Source of the DNA: GCA-003244245 sp036266995
GTDB lineage: Bacteria > Actinomycetota > Actinomycetes > Mycobacteriales > Pseudonocardiaceae
Direction: 5' to 3'
Length of the DNA: 64,000 bases
Assembly: GCA_036266995.1 (NCBI GenBank)
Contig: DATAWX010000013.1
Span: forward strand, 1 to 64,000
In this document: positions 39,622 through 47,858 of the stretch, one piece after another
Layout: each line of letters opens with the position of its first letter
How positions within the stretch are numbered: position 1 is the stretch's first letter
Translations under genes and position numbers: made by a program
The notes under the pieces: generated by a model
Database searches by the model: none
Told to the model about the DNA's origin: nothing
The model's input: the letters and a program-made list of their open reading frames with translations, nothing else

Positions 39622-40143
39622 TCAGGAGAGCTTCCGGCCAGGGGTGCTCGCGGCGCCGCGCGCTCGTGTCTTGGCGGACCCTTCCGCCTGCGTGTTCGCG
39701 CGCTCGGTCTTGTTAGTGTCCGAATCGTTGTCGTCCGACCTGTTGTTGTCGGCGAAGCGATTATTGTACTCTGCGGTGTCCTCGTCGCTATAACGCTCAT
39801 TTTCCTGCGACCCGTGAGAGCGGTCGTGGCCCTGATCGCTCCGGTAACCCAGCTGGTGGTGCGCCGACCTGCCCTCTTCGGTGTCCGCGGACGAGAGGTC
39901 TCGCGCAAGGTGGAGCATCGGTGCGGCGGCGGTCAGCATGCTGTGGGCGAACTGTTGCTGGGCCTTCAGCACCTGCAAGGCGTAGTCGTAGCTGGCGACG
40001 GTCCACATGCCCATCACACGTGCGGCCGTGGGCACGCCCGCGTGCCGATGGTGGCCGTCCCAATGTTGGTGGCTGTCCCGCTCGCGGTGGCTGTCGCGAT
40101 CGTTGTAGTCGGTTCCGGTGGACCGCTTTTCGGACGTAGTCAT
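39622..40143 (-). CDS. Hypothetical hydrophilic protein with phasin-like helix
   Basis: The 173-residue product starts with an Asp/His/Arg-rich segment, has a hydrophobic-amphipathic helix (MWTVASYDYALQVLKAQQQFAHSMLTAAAPML, residues about 45-78) and ends in a highly charged, Asn/Asp/Ser/Arg-rich, probably disordered tail. A GGGGAG ribosome site precedes the ATG. The helix resembles the last helix of the protein at 39115. No family recognised. Upstream DNA is unusually AT-rich. Confidence 0.55.
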   Translation of the reverse strand: MTTSEKRSTGTDYNDRDSHRERDSHQHWDGHHRHAGVPTAARVMGMWTVASYDYALQVLKAQQQFAHSMLTAAAPMLHLARDLSSADTEEGRSAHHQLGYRSDQGHDRSHGSQENERYSDEDTAEYNNRFADNNRSDDNDSDTNKTERANTQAEGSAKTRARGAASTPGRKLS

Positions 40144-40570
40144 ACTACTCCCCGCATTAATCGTCCTGGAATGTTCGAATGAATGTGCAACACGAACCTA
40201 AACTTGAGACTACGCGCACCTATATGAATATGTCAAATCGCCGATCTTAACATTTCAGATCATTTTCGGAAATTTCTGTCAGTCCTGTTCCTAAATCCCT
40301 GCCTGATACCTATCGGACTGATCCGTCGGTTTTGCGTGCTGACCAGCCAAGATGTGTGTAGGGCCTTGATCAGGTCGCGCTACCGTCACCCACCGGCACG
40401 ACGCACGTGCCGGTGGGTGCCTGTGCTAGCGCTGACCCTACGAAGTTGTCCGGCTCAGCAACCGGGTAGCACCGGTGGCCAGTGCGGTCACCTCGGCCCG
40501 CACCGCAGCCAGCGAGTTCGCCGCCATCGGCCGGAAACGGGCCAGGTGTGGGACAAGTCCGGCCAGGGTC
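40144..40570. other. AT-rich upstream region and non-coding stretch
   Basis: Bases 40180-40300 are notably AT-rich for this genome (for example TATATGAATATGTCAAATCG and AACATTTCAGATCATTTTCG) and probably contain the promoter of the gene at 39622. The rest has short frames only. Confidence 0.5.
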
Positions 40571-40571
40571 A

Positions 40572-40700
40572 TCTCGGCGTTGACGAAACACAAGTTCTCC
40601 TCGGCCACCATCGAGGACGACAAGATCACCGAGTACGACGTGATCGCCGACCCCGCGCGCCTCCAGCAGCTCGACCTCGCCGTCCTTACATTGAACGACC
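40572..40700 (+). pseudogene. SigJ-like sigma factor C-terminal remnant
   Basis: The plus frame here reads ATIEDDKITEYDVIADPARLQQLDLAVL, the characteristic end of ECF sigma factors of the SigJ/ECF41 type, which carry a SnoaL-like C-terminal domain. The sigma domains are absent and upstream translation is not recognisable, so only the 3' end survives. Confidence 0.5.
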
Positions 40701-40829
40701 GTGACCGGTTCCGTCATCCTCGCCACCTACCAGCAAAAACGCCCTCATAATTTCGGCTACAGTGGGGTGGGCTGCCGACAGCGGCGCACGCGACGAGCTC
40801 GGTTAGCTCGATGGAAGGTGGACCGTAAC

Positions 40830-41087
40830 GTGACCCAGGATGGTGCGGAGGTCCAAGGTGGCGTGGTTGCCGCGCAGGAGCTGACCGAGATGCGCGAGCG
40901 GATGGCTGTGATCAAGCAGGAGGTCGCCGTTGAAGTGGACCGCAAGTGGGTCTCGCCATGGCGAACCCCAGACGTGTTCGACCTCAAGGTGAAGACAAGA
41001 CTGACGGCCAACGAAGAGTACCGGTCGTTGCAGGCACGGGTCCGGCGTGCCGAGGACAGCCTTGCCGCCGGCGCCACGGAGGCCTAG
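40830..41087 (+). CDS. Small DRKW coiled-coil protein, copy 2 (unknown)
   Basis: The 85-residue product, starting at GTG 40830 (MTQDGAEVQGG), contains MRERMAVIKQEVAVEVDRKWVSPW, FDLKVKTRL and EYRSLQARVRRAEDSLAAGA. It is a paralogue of the protein at 36584-36823, with about two thirds of positions alike by eye. Both have a conserved DRKW and a predicted helical C-terminus. Upstream, AAGG lies 11 bases before the start. Function unknown. Confidence 0.65.
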   Translation: MTQDGAEVQGGVVAAQELTEMRERMAVIKQEVAVEVDRKWVSPWRTPDVFDLKVKTRLTANEEYRSLQARVRRAEDSLAAGATEA

Positions 41088-41216
41088 TGCGCGAGTTCAA
41101 ATCGACGTGAGAGGCCAGCTGAGGTCGGCGTCACAGTGATGATTGCGCCAATGCCCTAGTGGGCACCCTCACCGCGCGGGACGATGGGAGAACCTGCGTC
41201 GTTGGGAGGGACACTG

Positions 41217-41660
41217 ATGAAGGTCGAGGAAATTCTCAAGTCCAAGGGCCAATGGGTAGAGACCATCGAGGTCGACGCGAGCATCGCCGAAGCGGTAGGC
41301 CGGCTGAACGGTCCACCCCAGATCGGTGCGCTGGTCGTTTGCGACGAGCATGAGCAGCGGCCGATCGTGGGGACGCTGACTGAGCGCGACATCATCCGTG
41401 GTCTCGGCAAGTACGGCCCCAAGCTCCTGACTATGCAGGTCACCAACGTCATGTCGCGCAACGTTCCGGTGTGCTCTCCGGAGGACAGCATCACGCGGCT
41501 GATGCATCAGATGACGGCCTCCCGTTACCGTCACCTGCCCGTAGTGAATCATGGCGAGCTGGTCGGCATGGTCAGCATCGGTGACGTGGTCAAGGCGCGC
41601 ATCGCGGACATGGAGTTGGAGACCGGGCTGCTCAGGGACCTCTACATCGCCCGGGGATGA
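41217..41660 (+). CDS. CBS-domain protein
   Basis: The 147-residue product contains two CBS motifs: KSKGQWVETIEVDASIAEAVGRLNGPPQIGALVVCD...GTLTERDIIRGL and VMSRNVPVCSPEDSITRLMHQMTASRYRHLPVVNHGELVGMVSIGDVVKARI. Tandem CBS domains bind adenine nucleotides and often sense energy state. A GGGAGGG site is 6 bases before the ATG at 41217. It is a stand-alone CBS protein, so a partner is unknown. Confidence 0.9.
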   Translation: MKVEEILKSKGQWVETIEVDASIAEAVGRLNGPPQIGALVVCDEHEQRPIVGTLTERDIIRGLGKYGPKLLTMQVTNVMSRNVPVCSPEDSITRLMHQMTASRYRHLPVVNHGELVGMVSIGDVVKARIADMELETGLLRDLYIARG

Positions 41661-41703
41661 CGTCACCGCGAGGCCGGAAGCGCGCCGAGAGAAAACCCGT
41701 TGA

Positions 41704-42324
41704 ATGAGGACTGTGAGCCTCCCGTTCCAGCCCTCGCTGTTCGGCTCCGGCGATCCAGCCGCTGACCGGTCGTTCACTACGATGCGCCGTTTCTGGCTCG
41801 ACGGGCAATCGTGGGTCGATCTCGCGCCCGGATGGTTGGCCGGCCCGGACACCCTGTTCAGCCAGCTTGCCGAATCGGCACCCTGGGAGCAGCGGAAGCG
41901 CTGGATGTACGACCAACGAGTCGCCGAGCCCCGGCTGACCTGCGGCTGGGCCGTGGATGAGGCACCACCCCCGCTGTACGATCTGGCCGATCTGCTATCC
42001 CAGCGCTACCAGGTGCACTTCGACTCGATCGGCGTCAACTACTACCGGCACGGACGGGACTCGGTGGCCTGGCACGGCGATCGGGTGCGCTTTGCCCTAC
42101 AACGGCCCCGGGTGGCCATCGTCTCGCTGGGCACCCCCAGGCGCTTCGGGCTGCGACCGCGCGGTGGTGGGGCCGGACAATGGTTCACCCTGGAGGGCGG
42201 CGACCTGCTGATCATGGGCGGTCGCAGCCAGCACGAGTGGGAGCACGCCGTGCCCAAGGCCGCCCGCGGCGGCCCGCGGATCAGCGTCACCTACCGGCAC
42301 ACCGCACCCGACCCGGCCGACTAG
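41704..42324 (+). CDS. AlkB-like 2-oxoglutarate/Fe(II) dioxygenase
   Basis: The 206-residue product has the double-stranded beta-helix with iron ligands in WHGDRV (His, Asp) and HEWEHAVPK (His), and the 2-oxoglutarate-binding Arg in GPRISVTYRH. A conserved NYYRHGRDSVAWHGD region follows the AlkB pattern. AlkB proteins repair alkylated bases by oxidative demethylation. This one resembles the short actinobacterial type that lies outside ada operons. ATG 41704; a GTG at 41713 is an alternative. Confidence 0.9.
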   Translation: MRTVSLPFQPSLFGSGDPAADRSFTTMRRFWLDGQSWVDLAPGWLAGPDTLFSQLAESAPWEQRKRWMYDQRVAEPRLTCGWAVDEAPPPLYDLADLLSQRYQVHFDSIGVNYYRHGRDSVAWHGDRVRFALQRPRVAIVSLGTPRRFGLRPRGGGAGQWFTLEGGDLLIMGGRSQHEWEHAVPKAARGGPRISVTYRHTAPDPAD

Positions 42325-42378
42325 CTACGGGCTTTCCTGCCGGCAGCTCCGAGCCGGACCGTGCGAAGATCAGTTGTC

Positions 42379-42603
42379 CTATGCGGCGGGATCGCCGGCA
42401 GAATTGGCGCCGTGGTCGCCCCATCCCACACCGGTGCCGACGGGCAGCATGTTGGTCATGCGGAGAAGATCCATGGTGTCGCTGCCATCGCTGCTGGAGC
42501 CGCCATCGGTAGGCTGGCTGACGAACATCGACAACACGGTGCGGCCCGGCAGCAACTCCACGTGCTGATCATCCAGCTCCGCAAGGCTCAGTACGCTAGG
42601 CAT
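42379..42603 (-). CDS. Small peptide gene with QHVELLP motif (possible peptide precursor)
   Basis: The 74-residue product starts MPSVLSLAELDDQHVELLPGRTVLSMF and continues in a Ser/Gly/Asp-rich tail. A strong AGGAGG lies 6 bases before its ATG. The N-terminal LxxLDxQxVELLPxRxxL pattern recalls small actinobacterial peptides, some of which are possible RiPP precursors. No modification enzyme, transporter or protease gene is nearby, so I do not assign that role. It is convergent with the AlkB gene. Confidence 0.55.
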   Translation of the reverse strand: MPSVLSLAELDDQHVELLPGRTVLSMFVSQPTDGGSSSDGSDTMDLLRMTNMLPVGTGVGWGDHGANSAGDPAA

Positions 42604-42930
42604 CGAATCCTCCTAGGACAGGCGCGCCCAGCTGGCCCTGGGCGCAAGAAACGCCTCGTCGGCGGCAGTGCCGATTCGGTGTCACCTACCGTGCCCAGCG
42701 CTCATGCTCGGTGGCAATCAGTAGCCGTACCGAACTCGTCGAGGGGCGGTACGTAGCCCTCGATGCGGGTCTGTGGTCGACGTCGACGGCGGCGGGCCAT
42801 CCCTTGGGTGCGCCGTGGCGGCGTGTGCGTAAGGTGTCGATCCGTAACCGTGGAGACGACGGTGGGTAACGACGGCGGGGCAGCTACGCATGGTGCCTCC
42901 CGTAGGCACACGTTCGCGAGAGGTGACGGC
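42604..42930. other. 327-base gap before the Hsp70-derived gene
   Basis: The plus frame is open here, but the translation (Arg-rich RRRRRRAIPWVRRGG) is not protein-like and the ribosome site lies downstream. It presumably holds divergent promoters for the peptide gene and the gene at 42931. Confidence 0.4.
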
Positions 42931-43704
42931 ATGGCGCTTAACCAGCAGCGTTTGTCCCAGCGCCGCGAAGCCGTCGGGTTGACTCGAAAGTCGCTCGCTC
43001 AACGCCACCGTGATCAAACGGAGGTGTGGCTGGGTCGCGCCGAGTTCGAGGAGCTGATCCGCCCGCCGCTGGCCCGGACCGTCGAGGCGTCGCGATCCGA
43101 TATCAAGACCACCGCCGCACCAGTCCCGACAACGGTCGAATCGCGCGGACTCGCCGGCTCAGACGTCCGCGCTCCGACCCTGACCCAGGCACCGACCCTG
43201 ACCCAGGTCCCACAACGACCATCCAGGACCACCGTCGCGCCGGGATCCGCGGACGTCCGGGAGCGTGCGCCGCGGCGGTTCACGCGGTTCGCGGCAGCGG
43301 GCGTTCTCGCTCTCGTCGGGGGTGCGGCGTCCGTGCCGCTGCTCACGTCTCACAGTGGATCCAGCGCTACGACCACCGTCGAGAACCCGGCACCCGTGGC
43401 TGCCATCCCGGCACTGAAAGTTGGCAACGGCCCCCACGGGGAAGACCCCACCGGAGCACCCGTCGCCGCACCGGACAAATCAGCCGACAGCCCAGCCCCG
43501 GCAGCAGCCGCCGCAGTGCGCACACCGCAATCCGTCCGGAGCACCAGCCGGTCCAGACCTGCTGGCTCCCTGAGGGCTCAGCCGGCACCGCGCGCCCCCG
43601 AAATCCCGCCCGAGGTCTACGCGGCGTGGTCGCGAATGGCTGCGCTCGGCGCGGGTGATCAGGACAGAAGCCGCCTTCGTCCGGCAGCTTCGCCCCACTC
43701 GTAA
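42931..43704 (+). CDS. Hsp70-derived membrane protein lacking the ATPase domain (possible degenerate gene)
   Basis: The 257-residue product begins MALNQQRLSQRREAVGLTRKSLAQ and contains TEVWLGRAEFEELIRPPLARTVEA. This matches the part of actinobacterial Hsp70 proteins between the nucleotide-binding and substrate regions. It then goes into a Pro/Ala-rich linker, a hydrophobic segment at about residues 117-137 (FAAAGVLALVGGAASVPLL) and a further Pro/Ala/Ser-rich tail. The actin-like ATPase core is missing. It looks like a deletion product of a membrane-anchored Hsp70. Ribosome site AGAGG is moderate. Whether it is functional is unclear. Confidence 0.5.
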   Translation: MALNQQRLSQRREAVGLTRKSLAQRHRDQTEVWLGRAEFEELIRPPLARTVEASRSDIKTTAAPVPTTVESRGLAGSDVRAPTLTQAPTLTQVPQRPSRTTVAPGSADVRERAPRRFTRFAAAGVLALVGGAASVPLLTSHSGSSATTTVENPAPVAAIPALKVGNGPHGEDPTGAPVAAPDKSADSPAPAAAAAVRTPQSVRSTSRSRPAGSLRAQPAPRAPEIPPEVYAAWSRMAALGAGDQDRSRLRPAASPHS

Positions 43705-43761
43705 CGTCACGAGCGGCGGCGCGCGGCACCTCCACTCGGCGGGACCCGCGAGAAATCGGTA

Positions 43762-45144
43762 TTAGGGAAAGGAAGGGCAACCGGTCCCGGGCGATTCGTC
43801 GACGCAGTTACCTACCCTGTTGCCGACGACCGGGGATTGGTTCAGGACCAGCACTCCTTCATTCTGGATGCCTCCACCCGCTGGTGCGGTGTTGGCTACG
43901 ACCGGGGTGCGAGTCAGGGTTGCCTGAGCTGTGGCGCCGACGGCATCGAGAGGGTCGGTGCCCTCGTTGTACAGGCCGCCACCCTCGGAGTCAGCGTGGT
44001 TGCCTTGGACGAGACTGTCTTGCAAGGTGAGCGGTTTCGGCGCGGCACCATGCCACAGGCCTCCCCCGTCCTGTGCCGCCCGGTTCCCGGTGATCAGCGT
44101 ACGACTGATGGTCGCGGCACTGTTGAAATTATCCCAGAAGCCCCCGCCGTCCTGCTGGGCAACGTTATTGGCGATAACACCACCGTCGATCGTTACGGTG
44201 CTTTTCGACCATATCCCGCCACCTGCGATTGCCGTGTTCCCCGATACCACAGTGCGAGACAATACTATCGTTCCCTCGGCGCCGATACCGCCCCCGCTCG
44301 CCCCGAAAAGACCACCCGGTCCCCCGGTGTCTGCCGTGTTTCCCGTTACGGCACTGTTCGTCACGGTCAGCGTGTTGGTGCCACCCGACACGAAGATGCC
44401 GCCCCCACCGCGGACAGAAGTATTGTTGCTGACATTGTCGTGGTCAAAGGTCGCATTGGTATTGTTGGCCAGGTAAACACCGCCGCCACGGTTGCCGGAG
44501 TTGCCGCTGATAGTGGTCCCGACGAAGGAGTTTGTCCCCAGGAAGACCGAGACTCCACCGGACTCCGGCCCATTCGTCGTGTTGTCGCGGATCACCGAGC
44601 CGGAGACGGCAAGATTACCGCCAACGTTAAAAAGTCCTCCGCCGTCGCCACCCTGATTGTGGTCGATAAGCACGTTCGCCAACGTGAGATGACCGGTGTC
44701 GCCGCGGGGAAATGGACCGTTGGCGTCGCCGATCGTGAGGCCGCCACCGCACACGCAGGTAGTGGCGCCGCCGGTGATCCGGAGACCGTTGATCGCGACC
44801 TGCACCGGCGGCGCAGTAGGCACTGTGATCACCGAGTGGGTCGCCGATACGGGGGATGCGGAGGTGATAATCGTGCCGTTGCTACCAACACCCCTGACTG
44901 TCACGCTCTTGCTGATCGTCAACGGGCCCTCCGCAAAGGTGGCCGCGCACAGCTCAAGGGTGGTGCCGTCGGTGACCGTGGGCGAGGCTAGTGCCCCGGT
45001 GATGGTCGTGAAGTCGGCGCTTCCGGTCGGGCAGACCCTCACCGTTGAGCCGGCGGGGTTCGGGGCGGCCATGGCCGAGCCAGCACTGAGCGCGAGAGCA
45101 GCCAGGCAGGCGCCAACGGCCAGAAGGAGGTTCCTCTTTCGCAT
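43762..45144 (-). CDS. Secreted right-handed beta-helix repeat protein
   Basis: The 460-residue product has a Sec signal peptide (MRKRNLLLAVGACLAALALSAGSAMA) and a parallel beta-helix built from repeats of the GNTA...GGGI type (SGNTAIAGGGIWSKSTVTI, ANNVAQQDGGGFWD, GNRAAQDGGGLWHG). It resembles polymorphic-repeat and adhesin-like extracellular proteins. The ATG at 45144 has AAAGGA upstream. An earlier in-frame start would place 50 residues before the signal peptide. It has no wall anchor. Likely released or surface-associated; ligand unknown. Confidence 0.85.
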   Translation of the reverse strand: MRKRNLLLAVGACLAALALSAGSAMAAPNPAGSTVRVCPTGSADFTTITGALASPTVTDGTTLELCAATFAEGPLTISKSVTVRGVGSNGTIITSASPVSATHSVITVPTAPPVQVAINGLRITGGATTCVCGGGLTIGDANGPFPRGDTGHLTLANVLIDHNQGGDGGGLFNVGGNLAVSGSVIRDNTTNGPESGGVSVFLGTNSFVGTTISGNSGNRGGGVYLANNTNATFDHDNVSNNTSVRGGGGIFVSGGTNTLTVTNSAVTGNTADTGGPGGLFGASGGGIGAEGTIVLSRTVVSGNTAIAGGGIWSKSTVTIDGGVIANNVAQQDGGGFWDNFNSAATISRTLITGNRAAQDGGGLWHGAAPKPLTLQDSLVQGNHADSEGGGLYNEGTDPLDAVGATAQATLTRTPVVANTAPAGGGIQNEGVLVLNQSPVVGNRVGNCVDESPGTGCPSFP

Positions 45145-45844
45145 ACATGGTCCTTTGCAGCGCAGGGATGCCCGGACCTGTTGTTCGGGCACACGCGTCA
45201 GTGACAGGCGAACCAGTGGCATGCCAACCACGCCGTCATTGACGTCTTGCACACAGAGAGTTGAGCCGAGCTGGTCGCCCGGAGCAGACACTCCAGCTCA
45301 CAGTCCGGTGGACATCACTCCCTCCGTACGCGACGTTCGCCGCAGTGTCGACCAGGTGCATGTTCGGTGTGGAGATCTCCAGTACCCCGCAAATGGGGAA
45401 CTGCGACACCTGCACTCCCGCACATACGGGACCTCAGTGTGGGGACGGTGCACTCCGGACGTGAACAGGAGACGTCGAGCAGTCGACCAAGGGATTGCGT
45501 TACGGCTCACAAGGGATAGCGAAGTTGCCCTTCAGTGGCCATATCGCCTAGCTGCTCCGGTGCAGATCAACACGTCGTCGAAGTTGGCGACGCGGGTGAG
45601 TCGGTGTGCAACGCTTACCTCTATGCGCCCCACGCTGTTCGAGTTCGCCGGAGGCGAACCGGTTCCGACGGGCTTGGCGATGCCGCGCTGGTCCTGGGAC
45701 GGCTTGCAGGCCAACGACCTGCCATGATCGTCGAAACTGGGTGATGGCAGGTCGATTCTGCACGGTGACCGCTCACTTCTGGCGATCGAGCTGAACACGG
45801 GCCAGTCGCGGACCGTGACCGTGGGCGTTCTTCCGTAGTCATGT
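45145..45844. other. About 700 bases mostly without a gene
   Basis: No full-length gene is visible between the beta-helix gene and the kdp regulatory region. Frames are interrupted or unlike protein. One short piece (45623-45727) may be a remnant of a small gene; see the next entry. Confidence 0.45.
45623..45727 (+). pseudogene. Possible truncated-globin N-terminal remnant
   Basis: The short frame starts MRPTLFEFAGGEPVPTGLAM, close to the start of some actinobacterial group II truncated hemoglobins (xxPTLYEFAGGE...). After about 12 residues the likeness is lost and the frame closes at 45727. With so little sequence the match could be chance. Confidence 0.25.
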
Positions 45845-45891
45845 GTTAGAGAACCGTTAGTGGCCGGGCCGGCGGCGTTAGAAGGCCGTTA
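45845..45891 (+). promoter_or_regulatory. Candidate KdpE operator (four GTTA half-sites)
   Basis: GTTA occurs at 45845, 45856, 45877 and 45888, giving spacings of 11, 21 and 11 bases. That is the geometry of two tandem OmpR-family dimers on the same face of the helix (GTTAGAGAACCGTTAG and GTTAGAAGGCCGTTAAG). It lies about 140 bases upstream of the kdp genes, whose regulator KdpE belongs to this family. Confidence 0.65.
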
Positions 45892-46027
45892 AGAATGTCG
45901 CCGGGAGGGTCCGGGGCGTCTTTACTCGTCCTTGAGTGCTGGTTCACGCCCACCGTGCCGGACGCCGAACCGTCGTTGCCCTTTGGGTCGATGACGGGCG
46001 GACTGACACGTCGAGATTGGAATCGGG

Positions 46028-46111
46028 ATGGCTGACGTAATCTTCGTTCTTCTCGTGATCGTGTTGTTCGCGGTGCTGGGGTTGGTTGCCCGGGGGGTGG
46101 AGCTGCTATGA
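46028..46111 (+). CDS. Small membrane protein preceding kdpF
   Basis: A 27-codon ORF consists almost entirely of one membrane helix (VIFVLLVIVLFAVLGLVARG) ending VELL. Its stop overlaps the kdpF start (ATGA at 46108-46111). Similar very small proteins precede kdpF in other actinobacteria as far as I recall. It may stabilise the Kdp complex, but no function is shown. The tight overlap supports translation. Confidence 0.65.
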   Translation: MADVIFVLLVIVLFAVLGLVARGVELL

Positions 46112-46197
46112 GCGTGGACAACATTGTGGGTTTGGTGGTGTCGGTGTTGTTGGTGGCCTACCTGGTGGTGGCCCTGGTGCGACCGGAGCGGTTTTGA
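46108..46197 (+). CDS. kdpF: KdpF small subunit of the potassium ATPase
   Basis: The 29-residue product is one membrane helix (VGLVVSVLLVAYLVVALVRPERF). The end RPERF is the common actinobacterial KdpF C-terminus. KdpF stabilises the KdpABC complex. It overlaps both neighbours: ATGA with the ORF before and a one-base overlap of its TGA with the kdpA ATG at 46197. Confidence 0.88.
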   Translation: MSVDNIVGLVVSVLLVAYLVVALVRPERF

Positions 46198-47858
46198 TGA
46201 GCGGGGCTGCGGCGGGGTGGTTGCAGGCGGGCCTGTTGGTGGTGGCCTTGGCGGTGACCTACCGGCCGTTGGGCGATTATATGGCGCACGTTTTCACCTC
46301 ACCGAAGCATTGGCGTATTGAGCGGTTTTTGTATCGGGTGATGGGGGTTGACGGCGACGCCGACCAGAGGTGGTCGACGTATCTGCGTAGCATGTTGGCA
46401 TTCTCCGCGGTGTCGGTGTTGTTCTTGTACGGGTTCCAGCGGCTGCAGAATCACTTGCTGCTGTCGTTGGGTTTCCCACCGGTGAACTCCGACCAGGCGT
46501 TCAACACCGCTGCCTCGTTCGTGACGAACACGAACTGGCAGTCGTACTCGGGTGAGTCCACGATGGGTCACCTGGTGCAGATGGCCGGGTTGGCGGTCCA
46601 GAACTTCGGCTCAGCCGCGGTGGGCATCGCTATCGTGATCGCGCTGATCCGTGGTTTCAGCCGCTCGCAGACCGACCGGGTGGGCAACTTCTGGGTGGAC
46701 GTGACCCGGTGCAACCTACGGCTGCTGCTGCCGATCGCTGCGGTGTTCGCGGTGGTTCTGGTGGCTGGCGGGGCGGTACAGAACTTCGCCGGTCCGCATG
46801 ACCTCACCACCCTGGCCGGTGCGCACCAGGCGATCCCCGGTGGTCCGGTGGCCTCACAGGAAGCCATCAAAGAGCTGGGCACCAATGGGGGCGGATTCTA
46901 CAACGCGAACTCCGCGCACCCGTTTGAGAACCCCAACCCATTAACGAACATGGTGGAGATCTACCTCCTGCTGGCGATCTCGTTCTCACTGCCGCGCACC
47001 TTCGGCAAGATGGTGGGCGACAACCGCCAGGGATACGCGGTGGTGGGCGTGATGGCGGCCATCTGGGCCATGTCAATCGCGGGACTGAGCTGCGTCGAAT
47101 CCGGCGCGCACAGCCCGGCGGCGATGGCCGCGGGCGCCGCGCTGGAGGGCAAGGAGGTCCGTTTCGGATCGCCGGCGTCGGCGCTGTTCGCCTCGTCGAC
47201 AACGCTGACCTCCACCGGCGCGGTGAACACCGCGCACGATTCCCTGACTCCTTTCGGTGGCGGCGTCACGCTGTTCAACATGATGCTGGGCGAGATAGCG
47301 CCGGGTGGGACGGGCTCGGGTTTATACGGCATTCTGATCCTGGCAGTGGTGTCGGTGTTCGTTGCCGGTCTGATGGTCGGGCGCACGCCGGAGTACCTGC
47401 GCAAAAAGATCCAGGCCCGGGAGATCAAGCTCGCGTCGCTGTACATCCTGACCACTCCGACCCTCGCCCTGGTCGGAACGGCAGTGGCGATCGCGCTGGC
47501 CGGGGAGCGGGCGTCGATCGCCAACCCTGGCCCGCACGGCCTGTCTGAAGTGCTCTACGCGTTCACCTCAACAAGCAACAACAACGGTTCCGCCTTCGCC
47601 GGCCTGTCGGTGAACACCGTTTGGTACAACTCGGTGCTCGGCGTGGTGATGCTGCTCAGCCGGTTCGTTCCGATGATCTTCGTGTTGGCGTTGGCGGGAT
47701 CGCTGGCGCGGCAGAAACAGGTGCCGGCCTCCGCGGGCACATTACCCACCCACCGCCCGCTGTTCGCCGCATTGCTGCTGGGCGTGATCTTCATCGTGGT
47801 GGGTCTCACGTACTTCCCAGCCCAGGCGCTGGGCCCGATCGCGGAGGGGTTGCGCTGA
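46197..47858 (+). CDS. kdpA: Potassium-transporting ATPase subunit KdpA
   Basis: KdpA forms the K+-selective channel of the Kdp complex. The 553-residue product has about ten membrane segments and selectivity-like loops (AASFVTNTNWQSYSGESTMGHL, GTNGGGFYNANSAHPFENPNPLTN, STSNNNGSAFAGL). Length is normal. The ATG at 46197 overlaps the kdpF stop. The kdpA stop overlaps the kdpB start (TGATG). Confidence 0.97.
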   Translation: MSGAAAGWLQAGLLVVALAVTYRPLGDYMAHVFTSPKHWRIERFLYRVMGVDGDADQRWSTYLRSMLAFSAVSVLFLYGFQRLQNHLLLSLGFPPVNSDQAFNTAASFVTNTNWQSYSGESTMGHLVQMAGLAVQNFGSAAVGIAIVIALIRGFSRSQTDRVGNFWVDVTRCNLRLLLPIAAVFAVVLVAGGAVQNFAGPHDLTTLAGAHQAIPGGPVASQEAIKELGTNGGGFYNANSAHPFENPNPLTNMVEIYLLLAISFSLPRTFGKMVGDNRQGYAVVGVMAAIWAMSIAGLSCVESGAHSPAAMAAGAALEGKEVRFGSPASALFASSTTLTSTGAVNTAHDSLTPFGGGVTLFNMMLGEIAPGGTGSGLYGILILAVVSVFVAGLMVGRTPEYLRKKIQAREIKLASLYILTTPTLALVGTAVAIALAGERASIANPGPHGLSEVLYAFTSTSNNNGSAFAGLSVNTVWYNSVLGVVMLLSRFVPMIFVLALAGSLARQKQVPASAGTLPTHRPLFAALLLGVIFIVVGLTYFPAQALGPIAEGLR

